Positions 1 to 8,584 of a stretch of DNA of 64,000 bases are shown in pieces. The position numbers and the translations under genes are program-made. This DNA is from Streptomyces caeruleatus (GTDB lineage: Bacteria > Actinomycetota > Actinomycetes > Streptomycetales > Streptomycetaceae). Numbering within the stretch: position 1 is the stretch's first letter; every line of letters begins with the position of its first letter. Location: assembly GCF_001514235.1 (NCBI RefSeq), contig NZ_KQ948928.1, positions 248,001-312,000 on the forward strand. The letters run 5' to 3'. The notes under the pieces were generated by a model. That model made no database searches. It was not told where the DNA came from and saw only the letters and a program-made list of their open reading frames with translations.

Positions 1-1
1 C

Positions 2-1396
2 GCCTGCCTGGCGGAACATCCCTCCCTGGAACGGGCGTTGGCGGCCTACGAGCAGGAACGCAAGCCGGTCGTCGCCTCCACGCAGCGTGCCGCCCGCGCC
101 AGCCTGGAGTGGTTCGAGAACCTCGGGCTGTACCTCGACCAGCCGCCCCGCCAGTTCGCCTTCAACCTCCTCACCCGCAGCCGCCGCGTCACCCACGACA
201 ACCTGCGGCTGCGCGACGCCCACTTCACCGAGACCGTGGAGCGGGACTTCGGCTGTCCGCCCGGTACGCCGCCGATGTTCACGCCGTTCCGGCTGCGCGG
301 CTTGACCCTGCGCAACCGGGTCGTCGTGTCCCCGATGGACATGTACTCGGCGACGGACGGCGTCCCCGGCGACTTCCACCTCGTCCACCTCGGCGCCCGC
401 GCCCTCGGCGGCGCCGGACTGGTGATGACCGAGATGGTGTGCGTCAGCCCGGAGGGACGGATCACCCCCGGCTGCGCCGGCCTCTACACCGGCAAGCAGG
501 GCGAGTCCTGGCGGCGGATCGTCCGGTTCGTGCACGCGCAGGCACCCGGCACCGCGATCGGCGTACAGCTCGGCCACAGCGGACGCAAGGGCTCGACCAA
601 GCTGATGTGGGAGGGCATCGACGAGCCTCTGGAGGACGGCAACTGGCCGCTCGTCGCGCCGTCCCCGATCCCCTACAAGCCGTACAGCCAGACCCCGCGC
701 GAGCTGACCCGGTCCCAGCTCACCGACATCCGCGAACAGTTCACGGCAGCCGCCTGGCGCGCCGCCCGAGCCGGGTTCGACCTCCTCGAACTCCACTGCG
801 CGCACGGCTATCTGCTCTCCGGCTTCCTCTCCCCGCTGACCAACCGCCGCACCGACGCCTACGGCGGCTCGCTGGAGAAGCGGCTCCGCTTCCCGCTCGA
901 GGTCTTCGACGCCGTACGGGCGGTGTGGCCCGAGGAACGGCCCATGACCGTCCGGATCTCCGCCACCGATTGGGCCGAGGGCGGTACGACCGCCGAGGAC
1001 GCCGTGCAGATCGCCCGTGCCTTCGCCGCGCATGGTGCCGACGCCGTCGACGTGTCGACCGGGCAGGTGGTGGCCGACGAGCAGCCGGCGTACGGGCGGT
1101 CGTACCAGACGCCGTACGCCGACCGGATCCGGCACGCCACCGGCCTCCCGGTGATCGCGGTCGGCGCCATCTCCTCCTGGGACGACGTCAACTCCCTGAT
1201 CCTGGCGGGCCGTACCGACCTGTGCGCCCTCGCCCGGCCGCACCTCTACGACCCGCACTGGACGCTGCACGCCGCGGCCGAGCAGGGCTACGACGGTCCG
1301 GGCGTCGTCTGGCCGGCGCCGTACCGGGCGGGCAGCCGCCGTCCGCAGACCGGGCGCACGGACGCCCCCAAGCCCCGGCTCACGCTGGGGAGTTGA
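2..1396 (+). CDS. Bifunctional aryl-CoA (salicylyl-CoA / 2-aminobenzoyl-CoA type) monooxygenase-reductase, 3' part
   Basis: The reading frame is open from base 2, so the 5' end lies outside the window; 464 residues are visible. The first 80 or so residues look like the tail of an FAD aromatic hydroxylase. From about residue 91 an Old Yellow Enzyme domain begins: its N-terminal PMFTPFRLRGLTLRNRVV stretch, the substrate-pocket motif HCAHGYLLSGFLSP, and TDAYGGS are all visible. This hydroxylase-OYE order is that of salicylyl-CoA 5-hydroxylase/oxidoreductase and 2-aminobenzoyl-CoA monooxygenase/reductase, which hydroxylate and dearomatise an aryl-CoA. The neighbouring CoA ligase, PaaX repressor and acyl-CoA dehydrogenase fit that role. 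Which aryl-CoA is used cannot be read from the sequence. Confidence 0.85.
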   Translation, partial: ACLAEHPSLERALAAYEQERKPVVASTQRAARASLEWFENLGLYLDQPPRQFAFNLLTRSRRVTHDNLRLRDAHFTETVERDFGCPPGTPPMFTPFRLRGLTLRNRVVVSPMDMYSATDGVPGDFHLVHLGARALGGAGLVMTEMVCVSPEGRITPGCAGLYTGKQGESWRRIVRFVHAQAPGTAIGVQLGHSGRKGSTKLMWEGIDEPLEDGNWPLVAPSPIPYKPYSQTPRELTRSQLTDIREQFTAAAWRAARAGFDLLELHCAHGYLLSGFLSPLTNRRTDAYGGSLEKRLRFPLEVFDAVRAVWPEERPMTVRISATDWAEGGTTAEDAVQIARAFAAHGADAVDVSTGQVVADEQPAYGRSYQTPYADRIRHATGLPVIAVGAISSWDDVNSLILAGRTDLCALARPHLYDPHWTLHAAAEQGYDGPGVVWPAPYRAGSRRPQTGRTDAPKPRLTLGS

Positions 1397-1432
1397 CGTT
1401 CACGGTGCCCGCCGCGCTCACCATGCCCGAGG

Positions 1433-2245
1433 TCACAGACCGGCGTACGTGGCTCCCGCGTCCCGCAGACGCTCGTGCAGCCCCCGGAAGACGGCGGCCG
1501 AGCGGGCGCCCGGCCAGTCACCGGGCAGCAGCCGGGCGGGCAGGCCGGGGTCGGTGTACGGGAGGTGGCGCCAGGAGTCCAGGGCGAGGAGGTAGTCGCG
1601 GTACGCCTCCTCGGGGTCGGGGTCCGGCCGGCGCTCCCAGTCGTGCAGCACGCGCGCGTGACGGTCGAGGAACGCCTCGTGCTCCTTGGCGATGGCGGCC
1701 AGGTCCCACCAGCGGGCGACGGCCTCGGCGGTCGGCGTGAAGCCGAGATGCTCACCGCGGAAGAAGTCGACGTACTCCTCCAGGCGCAGCCGCTGCAGGG
1801 TGTGCCTGGCCTCCTCGTAGAGCCGCGCCGGCGCGATCCACACGCCCGGAGCCGCCGTGCCGAAGCCGAGGCCGGCCAGCCGGGAGCGCAGGACGTGCCG
1901 CTTCTGCCGCTCGCTCTCCGGCACCGAGAACACCGCGAGCACCCAGCCCTCGTCGTCCGGCGGCACGGTGGTGTAGATGCGGCGGTCGCCGTCGTCCAGC
2001 AACTGACGGGCGTCCGGCGAGAGTTCGTACCCTGCCGCGCCCTGTGCCGTACGGGCCGGCAGCAGCAGGCCGCGGCGCTTCAGGCGGGACACCGACGACC
2101 GTACGGAAGGGGCGTCCACGCCGACCGCGGCCAGCAGTCTGATCAGCTCGGCGACCGGCACCGGGCCGGGCATGTGGCGGCCGTAGGCGCCGTAGAGCGT
2201 GACGATGAGAGACCGTGGTGCATGCTGGTCGGACACGTTGATCAT
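1433..2245 (-). CDS. PaaX-family transcriptional repressor
   Basis: This 270-residue protein has the PaaX layout: an N-terminal winged helix (residues about 10-75, with SVRSSVSRLKRRGLL as recognition region), a central domain with WVLAVFSVPESERQKRH, and a C-terminal PaaX domain. PaaX repressors sense aryl-CoA thioesters such as phenylacetyl-CoA. The gene starts 15 bp after the stop of the upstream CoA ligase on the same strand, so the two are probably one transcript and the repressor likely controls this aryl-CoA cluster, with the ligase product as a plausible inducer. It converges on the monooxygenase-reductase gene. Confidence 0.85.
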   Translation of the reverse strand: MINVSDQHAPRSLIVTLYGAYGRHMPGPVPVAELIRLLAAVGVDAPSVRSSVSRLKRRGLLLPARTAQGAAGYELSPDARQLLDDGDRRIYTTVPPDDEGWVLAVFSVPESERQKRHVLRSRLAGLGFGTAAPGVWIAPARLYEEARHTLQRLRLEEYVDFFRGEHLGFTPTAEAVARWWDLAAIAKEHEAFLDRHARVLHDWERRPDPDPEEAYRDYLLALDSWRHLPYTDPGLPARLLPGDWPGARSAAVFRGLHERLRDAGATYAGL

Positions 2246-2260
2246 CTTAGTTCGTACGGA

Positions 2261-3874
2261 TCACTGCCGGTCGCCCGGCGGGTCACCGGCGTCGCGCAGC
2301 CGGAAGCGCTGGAGTTTGCCGGTCGCGGTGCGCGGCAGCGCGTCCAGGAAGACGAACTCCCGCGGGCACTTGTACGGCGCCAGCTCCGCCTTGACGAACG
2401 CCCGCAGCGCCTCCACGTCGCGTCGCGCACCCTCCCTGAGCACCGTGTATGCCACCACCACCTGCCCGCGCGCCTCGTCGGGCCGCCCTACCACCGCCGT
2501 CTCCAGCACGTCTGGGTGGCGCAGCAGGGCCTCCTCTACCTCGGGGCCCGCGATGTTGTAGCCCGCCGAGATGATCATGTCGTCCGCGCGGGCGACATAG
2601 CGGAAGTAGCCGTCACTCTCCCGGACGTAGGTGTCACCGGTGATGTTCCAGCCGTCCCGTACGTACTCGTGCTGCCGGGGGTCGGCGAGATAGCGGCAGC
2701 CGACCGGTCCGCGCACGGCGAGCAGCCCGGGCTCCCCGTCGGGCAGCTGTCGGCCCTCGTGGTCCACCACGCGCGCGTGCCAGCCCGGAACGGGCCGCCC
2801 CGTCGTGCCGGGCCGGATGTGCTCGTCCGCCGCGGAGATGAAGATGTGCAGCAGCTCGGTGGCGCCGATGCCGTTGATGATGCGCAGCCCGGTCCGCTCG
2901 TGCCAGGCCCGCCAGGTGGCGGCGGGCAGGTTCTCGCCCGCCGAGACACAGCGGCGCAGCGAGGAGATGTCGTGTGAGTCGAGCTCGTCGAGCATCGCGC
3001 GGTACGCCGTCGGGGCGGTGAACAGCACGGACACCCCGTGCTCGCCGATCGCGGGCAACAGCTGCTTGGGACCGGCCTGTTCGAGGAGCAGGGCGCTGGC
3101 GCCGGCCCGCATCGGGAAGACGACGAGCCCGCCGAGGCCGAAGGTGAAGCCGAGCGGGGGACTTCCGGTGAAGACATCGCCCACATGTGGTCGGAGCACA
3201 TGCTCGGAGAAGGTGTCGGCTATCGCGAGCACATCCCGGTGGAAGTGCATACAGCCCTTGGGGCGTCCGGTGGTCCCCGAGGTGAAGGCGATCAGAGCGA
3301 CGTCGTCGGCCGCGGTGTCGGCGGCGGGGTACGGCTCGTCGGGGGCGGGGTGGCGCAGGAGGTCGTCGGGGGCGTCGCCGCCGTACGTGGCGAGGTGCAG
3401 ACCGGGTATCTCGGCCTTGGCCAGGTCGTCGACGGCCCGGATGTCGCACAGCGCGTGCCGCACCCGGGCGATCTCACAGATGGTCCGCAGCTCGTGCGCC
3501 CGCTGCTGGGCCAGCACGGTGACGGCGACCGCGCCCGCCTTCAGCACCGCCAGCCAGCAGGCGACCAGCCAGGGCGTGGTCGGGCCGCGCAGCAGCACCC
3601 GGTTGCCCGGGACGACGCCGAGGTGGGTGGTGAGCACATGTGCCAGCCGGTCGACGCGGGCACGCAGTGTGCCGTACGTCCATGTGTCGCCGGACGGGGT
3701 GTGGAACGCGGGGCGCTCGTCGGGCGGGCCGTCGAGCAGCTCGGCGGCGGCGTTGAGCCGATCGGGGTAGCGCAGCCCCGGCAGGTCGAAGTGGAGCTCG
3801 GGCCACTGGTCGGGCGGTGGCAGATGCTCGCGGGCGAAGGTGTCGACGTGGGCGGAGCGGTGCAGACCGGCCAT
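2261..3874 (-). CDS. Benzoate / 2-aminobenzoate-type CoA ligase (AMP-forming)
   Basis: A 537-residue member of the ANL superfamily. The phosphate-binding loop IAFTSGTTGRPKG is visible, as is the C-terminal catalytic-lysine motif PRTATGKLQRFRLRD. The N-terminal FDLPGLRYPDRLNAAAELLD region is typical of the benzoate/2-aminobenzoate-CoA ligase branch. It would activate an aromatic acid with ATP and CoA, giving the substrate for the monooxygenase-reductase at the start of the window. It is first gene of a minus-strand pair with paaX and diverges from the acyl-CoA dehydrogenase. The exact acid (benzoate, anthranilate or salicylate) is uncertain. Confidence 0.82.
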   Translation of the reverse strand: MAGLHRSAHVDTFAREHLPPPDQWPELHFDLPGLRYPDRLNAAAELLDGPPDERPAFHTPSGDTWTYGTLRARVDRLAHVLTTHLGVVPGNRVLLRGPTTPWLVACWLAVLKAGAVAVTVLAQQRAHELRTICEIARVRHALCDIRAVDDLAKAEIPGLHLATYGGDAPDDLLRHPAPDEPYPAADTAADDVALIAFTSGTTGRPKGCMHFHRDVLAIADTFSEHVLRPHVGDVFTGSPPLGFTFGLGGLVVFPMRAGASALLLEQAGPKQLLPAIGEHGVSVLFTAPTAYRAMLDELDSHDISSLRRCVSAGENLPAATWRAWHERTGLRIINGIGATELLHIFISAADEHIRPGTTGRPVPGWHARVVDHEGRQLPDGEPGLLAVRGPVGCRYLADPRQHEYVRDGWNITGDTYVRESDGYFRYVARADDMIISAGYNIAGPEVEEALLRHPDVLETAVVGRPDEARGQVVVAYTVLREGARRDVEALRAFVKAELAPYKCPREFVFLDALPRTATGKLQRFRLRDAGDPPGDRQ

Positions 3875-3949
3875 GGCGGTTCGCCCCCTTGCCGTGTGGG
3901 CTGCCTTGTGGGCGTCGTGCTTCTGGGCATCGTGTCGGCTCGCACAGGG

Positions 3950-3977
3950 AGCGTATCGTGTTGGTGACGACAGTCAA
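3950..3977 (-). promoter_or_regulatory. Candidate sigma-70-type promoter of the CoA ligase-paaX operon
   Basis: On the minus strand, TTGACT (3977-3972) is followed after 16 bp by TACGCT (3955-3950). The start site would fall near 3943, about 70 nt upstream of the ligase ATG at 3874. Assigned by eye from hexamer match and spacing only. Confidence 0.45.
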
Positions 3978-3991
3978 TGGTGCGCGATATC

Positions 3992-4030
3992 GTCGAGGAG
4001 GTCCGTCGAGGAGGTCCGTCGAGAGGGCCC
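3992..4030. repeat. 13-bp tandem repeat upstream of acyl-CoA dehydrogenase
   Basis: Two identical copies of GTCGAGGAGGTCC (3992-4004, 4005-4017) are followed by a diverged third (4018-4030). The array is in the leader of the dehydrogenase gene, just upstream of the preferred start at 4061, in a position where it could affect the transcript leader. Confidence 0.7.
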
Positions 4031-4060
4031 GTCGCGGACGGCCCCGCAGGGAGGTCGGCA

Positions 4061-5191
4061 ATGCCCGCATTCTCACTCGATCCACCGCAAACCGCATGGT
4101 GTGCGGAACTGCGCACCCTTGCCGCCGAACGGCTGCGCCCGCTCGCGGAGAAGGGCGAGCCCGGGCACGTCAACCGCCCCCTCGTCGTCGAGCTCGGCCA
4201 ACTGGGGCTTTTGAAGCGGCTGTTCACCTCCGGCGCGGTCGACCTGTGCCTGATGCGGGAGTCCCTCGCGTACGCCTGCACGGAGGCGGAGACCGCGCTC
4301 GCCCTCCAGGGCCTGGGCGCGCACCCCGTGCACGCGTACGGCACGCCCGCCCAGCGGGACCGCTGGCTGCCCGGCGTGATCGACGGGAGCGCTGTGGCGG
4401 CCTTCGCGCTGAGCGAGCCGGGGGCCGGTTCGGACGCGGCGGCGCTGGAACTCGCCGCCGAGCCCGACGGACCCGCCCGCTGGCGGCTCACCGGCGAGAA
4501 GTGCTGGATCTCCAACGCCCCCGAGGCCGACTTCTACACCGTGTTCGCCCGCACCACCCCGGGCGCCGGCGCCCGCGGCGTCACCGCCTTCCTGGTCCCC
4601 GCCGACCGCCCCGGCCTCACCGGGACCGGCCTCGACATGCTGTCCCCGCACCCCATCGGCAGCCTCGACCTCGACGCCGTCCCGGTCACCGCCGACGACG
4701 TGCTGGGCGAACCCGACCGCGGCTTCCGGGTCGCGATGGGCACCCTCAACCTCTTCCGGCCCAGCGTCGGCGCCTTCGCCGTCGGCATGGCCCAGGCCGC
4801 CCTGGACGCCACCCTCGCGCACACGGCCCGACGCGACGCGTTCGGCGGCAAGTTGCGGGACCTCCAGACGGTCGCCCACCAGGTCGCCGAGATGGCCCTG
4901 CGCACGGAGGCGGCCCGTCTCATGGTGTACGCGGCGGCGACGGCGTACGACGAGCAGGCGCCGGACGTACCGCGGCGGGCCGCGATGGCGAAGCTGCTCG
5001 CGACGGAGACCGCGCAGTACGTCGTCGACCGGGCGGTCCAGCTGCACGGCGCCCGCGCCCTGCGCCGCGGCCACCTGCTGGAGCACCTCTACCGCGAGGT
5101 GCGCGCCCCGCGCGTCTACGAAGGCGCCAGCGAGGTGCAACGCGGCATCATCGCCAAGGAGTTGTACGCGGACATGGAGGCAGGCCAGTGA
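4061..5191 (+). CDS. Acyl-CoA dehydrogenase family protein
   Basis: A 376-residue flavoprotein of usual length. Visible family signatures are AFALSEPGAGSDAAA (FAD/substrate region), the KCWISNAPEADFYTVFART strand, and near the C-terminus RVYEGASEVQRGIIAKE, whose glutamate is the usual catalytic-base position. I place the start at ATG 4061 because AGGGAGG lies just upstream; an in-frame GTG at 3977 would add a low-complexity extension through a repeat. Its stop overlaps the GTG of the RidA-like gene by 4 bp. In this cluster it probably oxidises a CoA thioester formed after ring dearomatisation; the substrate is inferred. Confidence 0.85.
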   Translation: MPAFSLDPPQTAWCAELRTLAAERLRPLAEKGEPGHVNRPLVVELGQLGLLKRLFTSGAVDLCLMRESLAYACTEAETALALQGLGAHPVHAYGTPAQRDRWLPGVIDGSAVAAFALSEPGAGSDAAALELAAEPDGPARWRLTGEKCWISNAPEADFYTVFARTTPGAGARGVTAFLVPADRPGLTGTGLDMLSPHPIGSLDLDAVPVTADDVLGEPDRGFRVAMGTLNLFRPSVGAFAVGMAQAALDATLAHTARRDAFGGKLRDLQTVAHQVAEMALRTEAARLMVYAAATAYDEQAPDVPRRAAMAKLLATETAQYVVDRAVQLHGARALRRGHLLEHLYREVRAPRVYEGASEVQRGIIAKELYADMEAGQ

Positions 5192-5586
5192 CCACCGAGC
5201 GCGTCAACCCGCCCGACCTGTCCCCGCCCACCGGCTTCTCCCACGCGGTCGTCGCCACCGGCTCGCGCGTCGTGTTCCTGGCCGGGCAGACCGCGCTCGA
5301 CGCCGACGGCAAGGTGGTCGGGGAGACGCTCACGGAGCAGTTCGAGCGGGCGCTCACGAACCTGCTGGCCGCGCTCGCGGCGGCCGGCGGCGCTCCGGCC
5401 GACCTCGCGCGGGTCACCGTCTACGCCACGGACGTGGCGGCGTATCGCGCGCAGGTCGCCGAACTCGGCCGAACCTGGCGGCAGTTGGCGGGGCGAGACT
5501 ACCCGGCGATGGCGGTCGTCGAGGTCGTACGCCTCTGGGACGAAGAGGCCATGGTGGAGCTGGACGGGTTCGCGGTACTGCCGTAG
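5188..5586 (+). CDS. RidA/YjgF-family protein lacking the usual active-site arginine
   Basis: This 132-residue protein has the RidA fold signature (VVFLAGQTALDADGKVV, FERALTNLLAALAAAGG, VTVYATDVAAYR). The GTG start overlaps the upstream stop, so it is translationally coupled to the acyl-CoA dehydrogenase. Canonical RidA deaminases carry an arginine in a PAR-S/T-x-VEVARL motif; here the equivalent reads PAMAVVEVVRL, so that arginine is replaced. It therefore probably does not hydrolyse enamines/imines as classical RidA does and may have another role in the aryl-CoA pathway. RidA-like genes do occur in aminobenzoyl-CoA-type clusters, from memory. Confidence 0.85.
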   Translation: MTTERVNPPDLSPPTGFSHAVVATGSRVVFLAGQTALDADGKVVGETLTEQFERALTNLLAALAAAGGAPADLARVTVYATDVAAYRAQVAELGRTWRQLAGRDYPAMAVVEVVRLWDEEAMVELDGFAVLP

Positions 5587-5593
5587 GGCGTGC

Positions 5594-5791
5594 TCACGCC
5601 GCCATGGCGAGCCGCTCGGCCGGTACCCGCTGCGGTGCGACGACGCGGCCGTCGGGCAGCAGTTCACCGCTGTCGTCGAAGACGATCGCCCCGTCGCAGA
5701 GCAGGCTCCAGCCCTGCTCGGGGTGTGCGGCCACCACATGGGCGACGCGGCTTTCGGAGGAAGGGCACGAAGGCTGGTGGTGGGAACACAT
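5594..5791 (-). CDS. DUF5999 family small protein
   Basis: A 65-residue protein with the cysteine/histidine-rich start MCSHHQPSCPSSES and the conserved core HPEQGWSLLCDGAIVFDD-SGELLPDGR typical of a small family common in streptomycetes. The ATG at 5791 is chosen because GGAGGTGC precedes it; the frame stays open further upstream but nothing there is family-like. It converges on the RidA gene with 7 bp between stops. Function unknown; the Cys/His start suggests metal binding, unproven. Confidence 0.8.
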   Translation of the reverse strand: MCSHHQPSCPSSESRVAHVVAAHPEQGWSLLCDGAIVFDDSGELLPDGRVVAPQRVPAERLAMAA

Positions 5792-6053
5792 GGCGCACCT
5801 CCACATGGGGCGGACGAGCCGTGTGCGTCGTCCATATGGGTAGACCATCCTCCCGTCCCGCAGTGTCGATTCTGCGGCTCCGCCGCGGGCATCGGAACGG
5901 CCCGCCGTGAACCGTGACAACACGCGGACAACTCTCTGACCGATCCACGAAGGTCGGGGCGGACTCGCCACCGAAGGGGTGACGATCACGCCCATAAGCA
6001 CACCGGCCCGGTACCAGTGGAGGCCCCCACTCCGCCCACCGGGAGGTCATCCC

Positions 6054-6506
6054 ATGCCCCTGCGCCCCGCTCTCGCCGCCGCCACCGGCGCCGCGCTGCT
6101 CCTGCTGGCAGCCGCGCCCTCGGCCCTCGCCGACTCCGACGTCACCGCCGAGCCCAAGGAGACCGTGACGGTCGACAAGACGGTCCGTATGGCCACGGAC
6201 GGCACCGTCACCGTCAGCGGCACCTACCGGTGTGCCGACAGCAAGGGCCCCGTCTTCGTGAGCGCCTCCGTCGGCCAGAAGTCCGCCACCACCCGGTACG
6301 CCATCGGCGGCACCCTCGCCGTGTGCGACGGCAAGAAGCACCGCTGGGAGAACAAGAGCAGGACCTCCTCGGCCACCCTCAAGCACGGCAAGGCGGACGT
6401 CGAGGCCACCGTCGTGGAACTCCGCCCCGCGGACGACCTGGGCGGCCTGCCCCTGCCCCACTTCCACGCGACGTCGAAGAAGGACATCACCCTGACGAAG
6501 GCGTGA
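6054..6506 (+). CDS. Secreted DUF6299-like protein
   Basis: A 150-residue protein with a clear Sec signal peptide (MPLRPALAAATGAALLLLAAAPSA then ALADS, cleavage near residue 26). The mature part, with DGTVTVSGTYRCADSKGPV and two cysteines (Cys in TYRC and LAVC) that may pair, resembles the DUF6299 family of actinobacterial secreted proteins. GGGAGGT lies upstream of ATG 6054. It stands alone between unrelated genes. Function unknown. Confidence 0.75.
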   Translation: MPLRPALAAATGAALLLLAAAPSALADSDVTAEPKETVTVDKTVRMATDGTVTVSGTYRCADSKGPVFVSASVGQKSATTRYAIGGTLAVCDGKKHRWENKSRTSSATLKHGKADVEATVVELRPADDLGGLPLPHFHATSKKDITLTKA

Positions 6507-6575
6507 CGGCGGCCCTCACGACCGGGCACCCCAGCACACCCCGCTCGCGCGCGCTCTCTCTCCCCCCCCCGCAGT

Positions 6576-6611
6576 GCGTCGCGCCCCTCCCCGACCGGAG
6601 GGGCGCGACGC
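6576..6611. terminator. Bidirectional hairpin terminator
   Basis: A perfect 15-bp inverted repeat (6576-6590 with 6597-6611) and 6-nt loop lies between the convergent DUF6299 and mhpE genes. There is no long T-run on either side, so it is a strong stem of the type common in Streptomyces rather than a classical U-tract terminator. Confidence 0.7.
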
Positions 6612-6623
6612 CGTACCGCGAGG

Positions 6624-7646
6624 TCAGGACGACACGGCCGCCGCGCGGCGGACCAGGTCCAGCGCGATGTCGGTGATCATGTCCTCCTGGCCGCCCACCA
6701 TGCCCCGGAGGCCCACCTCGACGAGGATGCCGCGGGTGTCCAGGCCGTAGCGGGCCGCCGCCGTCTCCGCGTGCCGCAGGAAGCTGGAGTACACGCCCGC
6801 GTAGCCGAGGCTGAGGGTCTCGCGGTCCACCCGGACCTCACGGTCCTGCAGCGGACGTACGAGGTCGTCGGCCGCGTCCATCAGGGGGAACAGATCACAC
6901 ATGTGGTCCCAGCCCATGAGGTCGGCGACCGCCACGAACGCCTCCAGGGGACAGTTGCCGGCCCCGGCGCCCTGCCCGGCGAGGGAGGCGTCCACCCGTA
7001 CCGCGCCGCTCTCCACGGCGACCACGGTGTTGGCGACGCCCAGGGCGAGGTTGTGGTGGGCGTGGATGCCGAGCTCGGTCTCCGGGGCGAGGACGTCGCG
7101 GTAGGCGCGGAAGCGGTCGCGGACGCCGTCCATGGTGAGACGGCCGCCGGAGTCGGTGACGTAGACGCAGTGGGCGCCGTAGGACTCCATCAGCTTGGCC
7201 TGGCGGGCGAGTTCGGCCGGCTCGGCCATGTGGGACATCATCAGGAACCCGGCGACGTCCATACCCAGGTCGCGGGCCGCGGATATGTGCTGGGCGGCTA
7301 TGTCGGCCTCGGTGCAGTGGGTGGCGACGCGTACCGAGCGGACGCCCAGGGCGTGCGCCTGCCTGAGGTCGTGCAGGGTGCCGATGCCGGGGAGGAGCAG
7401 GGTGGTGGGCACCGCCTGCCGGGCGGCGTCCACCACGGCCTCGATCCACTCCCAGTCGGTGTGGGTGCCGATGCCGTAATTGATGCTGGAGCCTGACAGC
7501 CCGTCGCCGTGGGCGATCTCGATCGCGGCGACGCCCGCCGCGTCCAGCGCGGCGGCGATGGCACGGGCCTGGTCGACGGTGTAGCGGTGCCGGACGGCGT
7601 GCATGCCGTCCCGCAGGGTCACGTCCTGGACGTACAGACGGGTCAT
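6624..7646 (-). CDS. mhpE: 4-hydroxy-2-oxovalerate aldolase
   Basis: A 340-residue DRE-TIM class II aldolase that splits 4-hydroxy-2-oxovalerate into pyruvate and acetaldehyde. The N-terminal VQDVTLRDGMHAVRH motif holds the metal aspartate and catalytic arginine; the second metal site is IHAHHNLALGVANTV. Length matches DmpG/BphI/MhpE. The ATG overlaps the acetaldehyde dehydrogenase stop by 4 bp (ATGA), fitting the known complex in which acetaldehyde is channelled to the dehydrogenase. Last gene of the mhpD-F-E minus-strand operon. Confidence 0.93.
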   Translation of the reverse strand: MTRLYVQDVTLRDGMHAVRHRYTVDQARAIAAALDAAGVAAIEIAHGDGLSGSSINYGIGTHTDWEWIEAVVDAARQAVPTTLLLPGIGTLHDLRQAHALGVRSVRVATHCTEADIAAQHISAARDLGMDVAGFLMMSHMAEPAELARQAKLMESYGAHCVYVTDSGGRLTMDGVRDRFRAYRDVLAPETELGIHAHHNLALGVANTVVAVESGAVRVDASLAGQGAGAGNCPLEAFVAVADLMGWDHMCDLFPLMDAADDLVRPLQDREVRVDRETLSLGYAGVYSSFLRHAETAAARYGLDTRGILVEVGLRGMVGGQEDMITDIALDLVRRAAAVSS

Positions 7647-8584
7647 CGGGAGGCCACCTCCGTGGCGCGGTGGTGGGCGGCCATGCGCTCCGCGGTGCGC
7701 AGCGCGGCCGAGGTCATGATGTCGAGGTTGCCGGCGTACGCCGGGAGGTAGTGCGCGGCGCCCTCGACCTCCAGGAAGACGGACACCTTCAGCGCGTCGC
7801 CGCCGCCCGGGGCGAGGGCGCGCAGCGGGTCGTCGGACGGCACCTTCTCGAACTGCACCTTCTGCTTCAGCCGATAGCCGGGTACGTACGCCTGCACCCG
7901 CCCGACCATCTCCTCGACCGACGCGGTGACGGCCTCGGTCGCGCAGTCGGAGACCAGGCAGTGCACGGTGTCCCGCATGATCAGCGGGGGTTCGGCCGGA
8001 TTGAGGACGATGATCGCCTTGCCGCGCGCGGCGCCGCCGACCCGCTCGACGGCGGAGGCGGTGGTCTCGGTGAACTCGTCGATGTTGGCGCGGGTGCCGG
8101 GGCCGGCCGAGCGGGACGCGATGGACGCGACGATCTCGCCGTAGTGGACGGGCGTGACGGCGCTGACCGCGGCCACGATCGGGATGGTGGCCTGGCCGCC
8201 GCAGGTGACCATGTTGACGTTCGGGGCGTCGAGGTGGGCGTCGCCGTTGACCGGCGGCACGACGTACGGGCCGAGGGCGGCCGGGGTGAGGTCGACCAGG
8301 GTGCGGCCGAGCGGGCGCAGCACCTCGTCGTGGTGGCGGTGTGCGCCGGCCGAGGTGGCGTCGAAGACGATCTCCACATCGGCGAACTCGTCCAGCGCGA
8401 CGAGGCCTTCGACGCCTTCGTGGGTCGTGGCGACCTTCAGGCGGCGGGCGCGGGCCAGACCGTCGGAGGCCGGGTCGATGCCGGCCAGCGCGGAGATCTC
8501 CAGCGACTCCGACAGCCGCAGGACCTTGATCATGAGGTCGGTTCCGATGTTGCCGGAGCCGATGACGGCGACCTTGGTGCTCAC
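7643..8584 (-). CDS. mhpF: Acetaldehyde dehydrogenase (acetylating)
   Basis: A 313-residue enzyme converting acetaldehyde, NAD+ and CoA to acetyl-CoA. The Rossmann motif AVIGSGNIGTDLM is at residues about 6-18; the catalytic cysteine is in NMVTCGGQATIP (about residue 130). Further family motifs are ANIDEFTETTA and YLPAYAGNLDIMTSAA. The GTG at 8584 overlaps the mhpD stop by 4 bp and the 3' end overlaps mhpE, so all three genes are translationally coupled. Confidence 0.93.
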   Translation of the reverse strand: MSTKVAVIGSGNIGTDLMIKVLRLSESLEISALAGIDPASDGLARARRLKVATTHEGVEGLVALDEFADVEIVFDATSAGAHRHHDEVLRPLGRTLVDLTPAALGPYVVPPVNGDAHLDAPNVNMVTCGGQATIPIVAAVSAVTPVHYGEIVASIASRSAGPGTRANIDEFTETTASAVERVGGAARGKAIIVLNPAEPPLIMRDTVHCLVSDCATEAVTASVEEMVGRVQAYVPGYRLKQKVQFEKVPSDDPLRALAPGGGDALKVSVFLEVEGAAHYLPAYAGNLDIMTSAALRTAERMAAHHRATEVASR

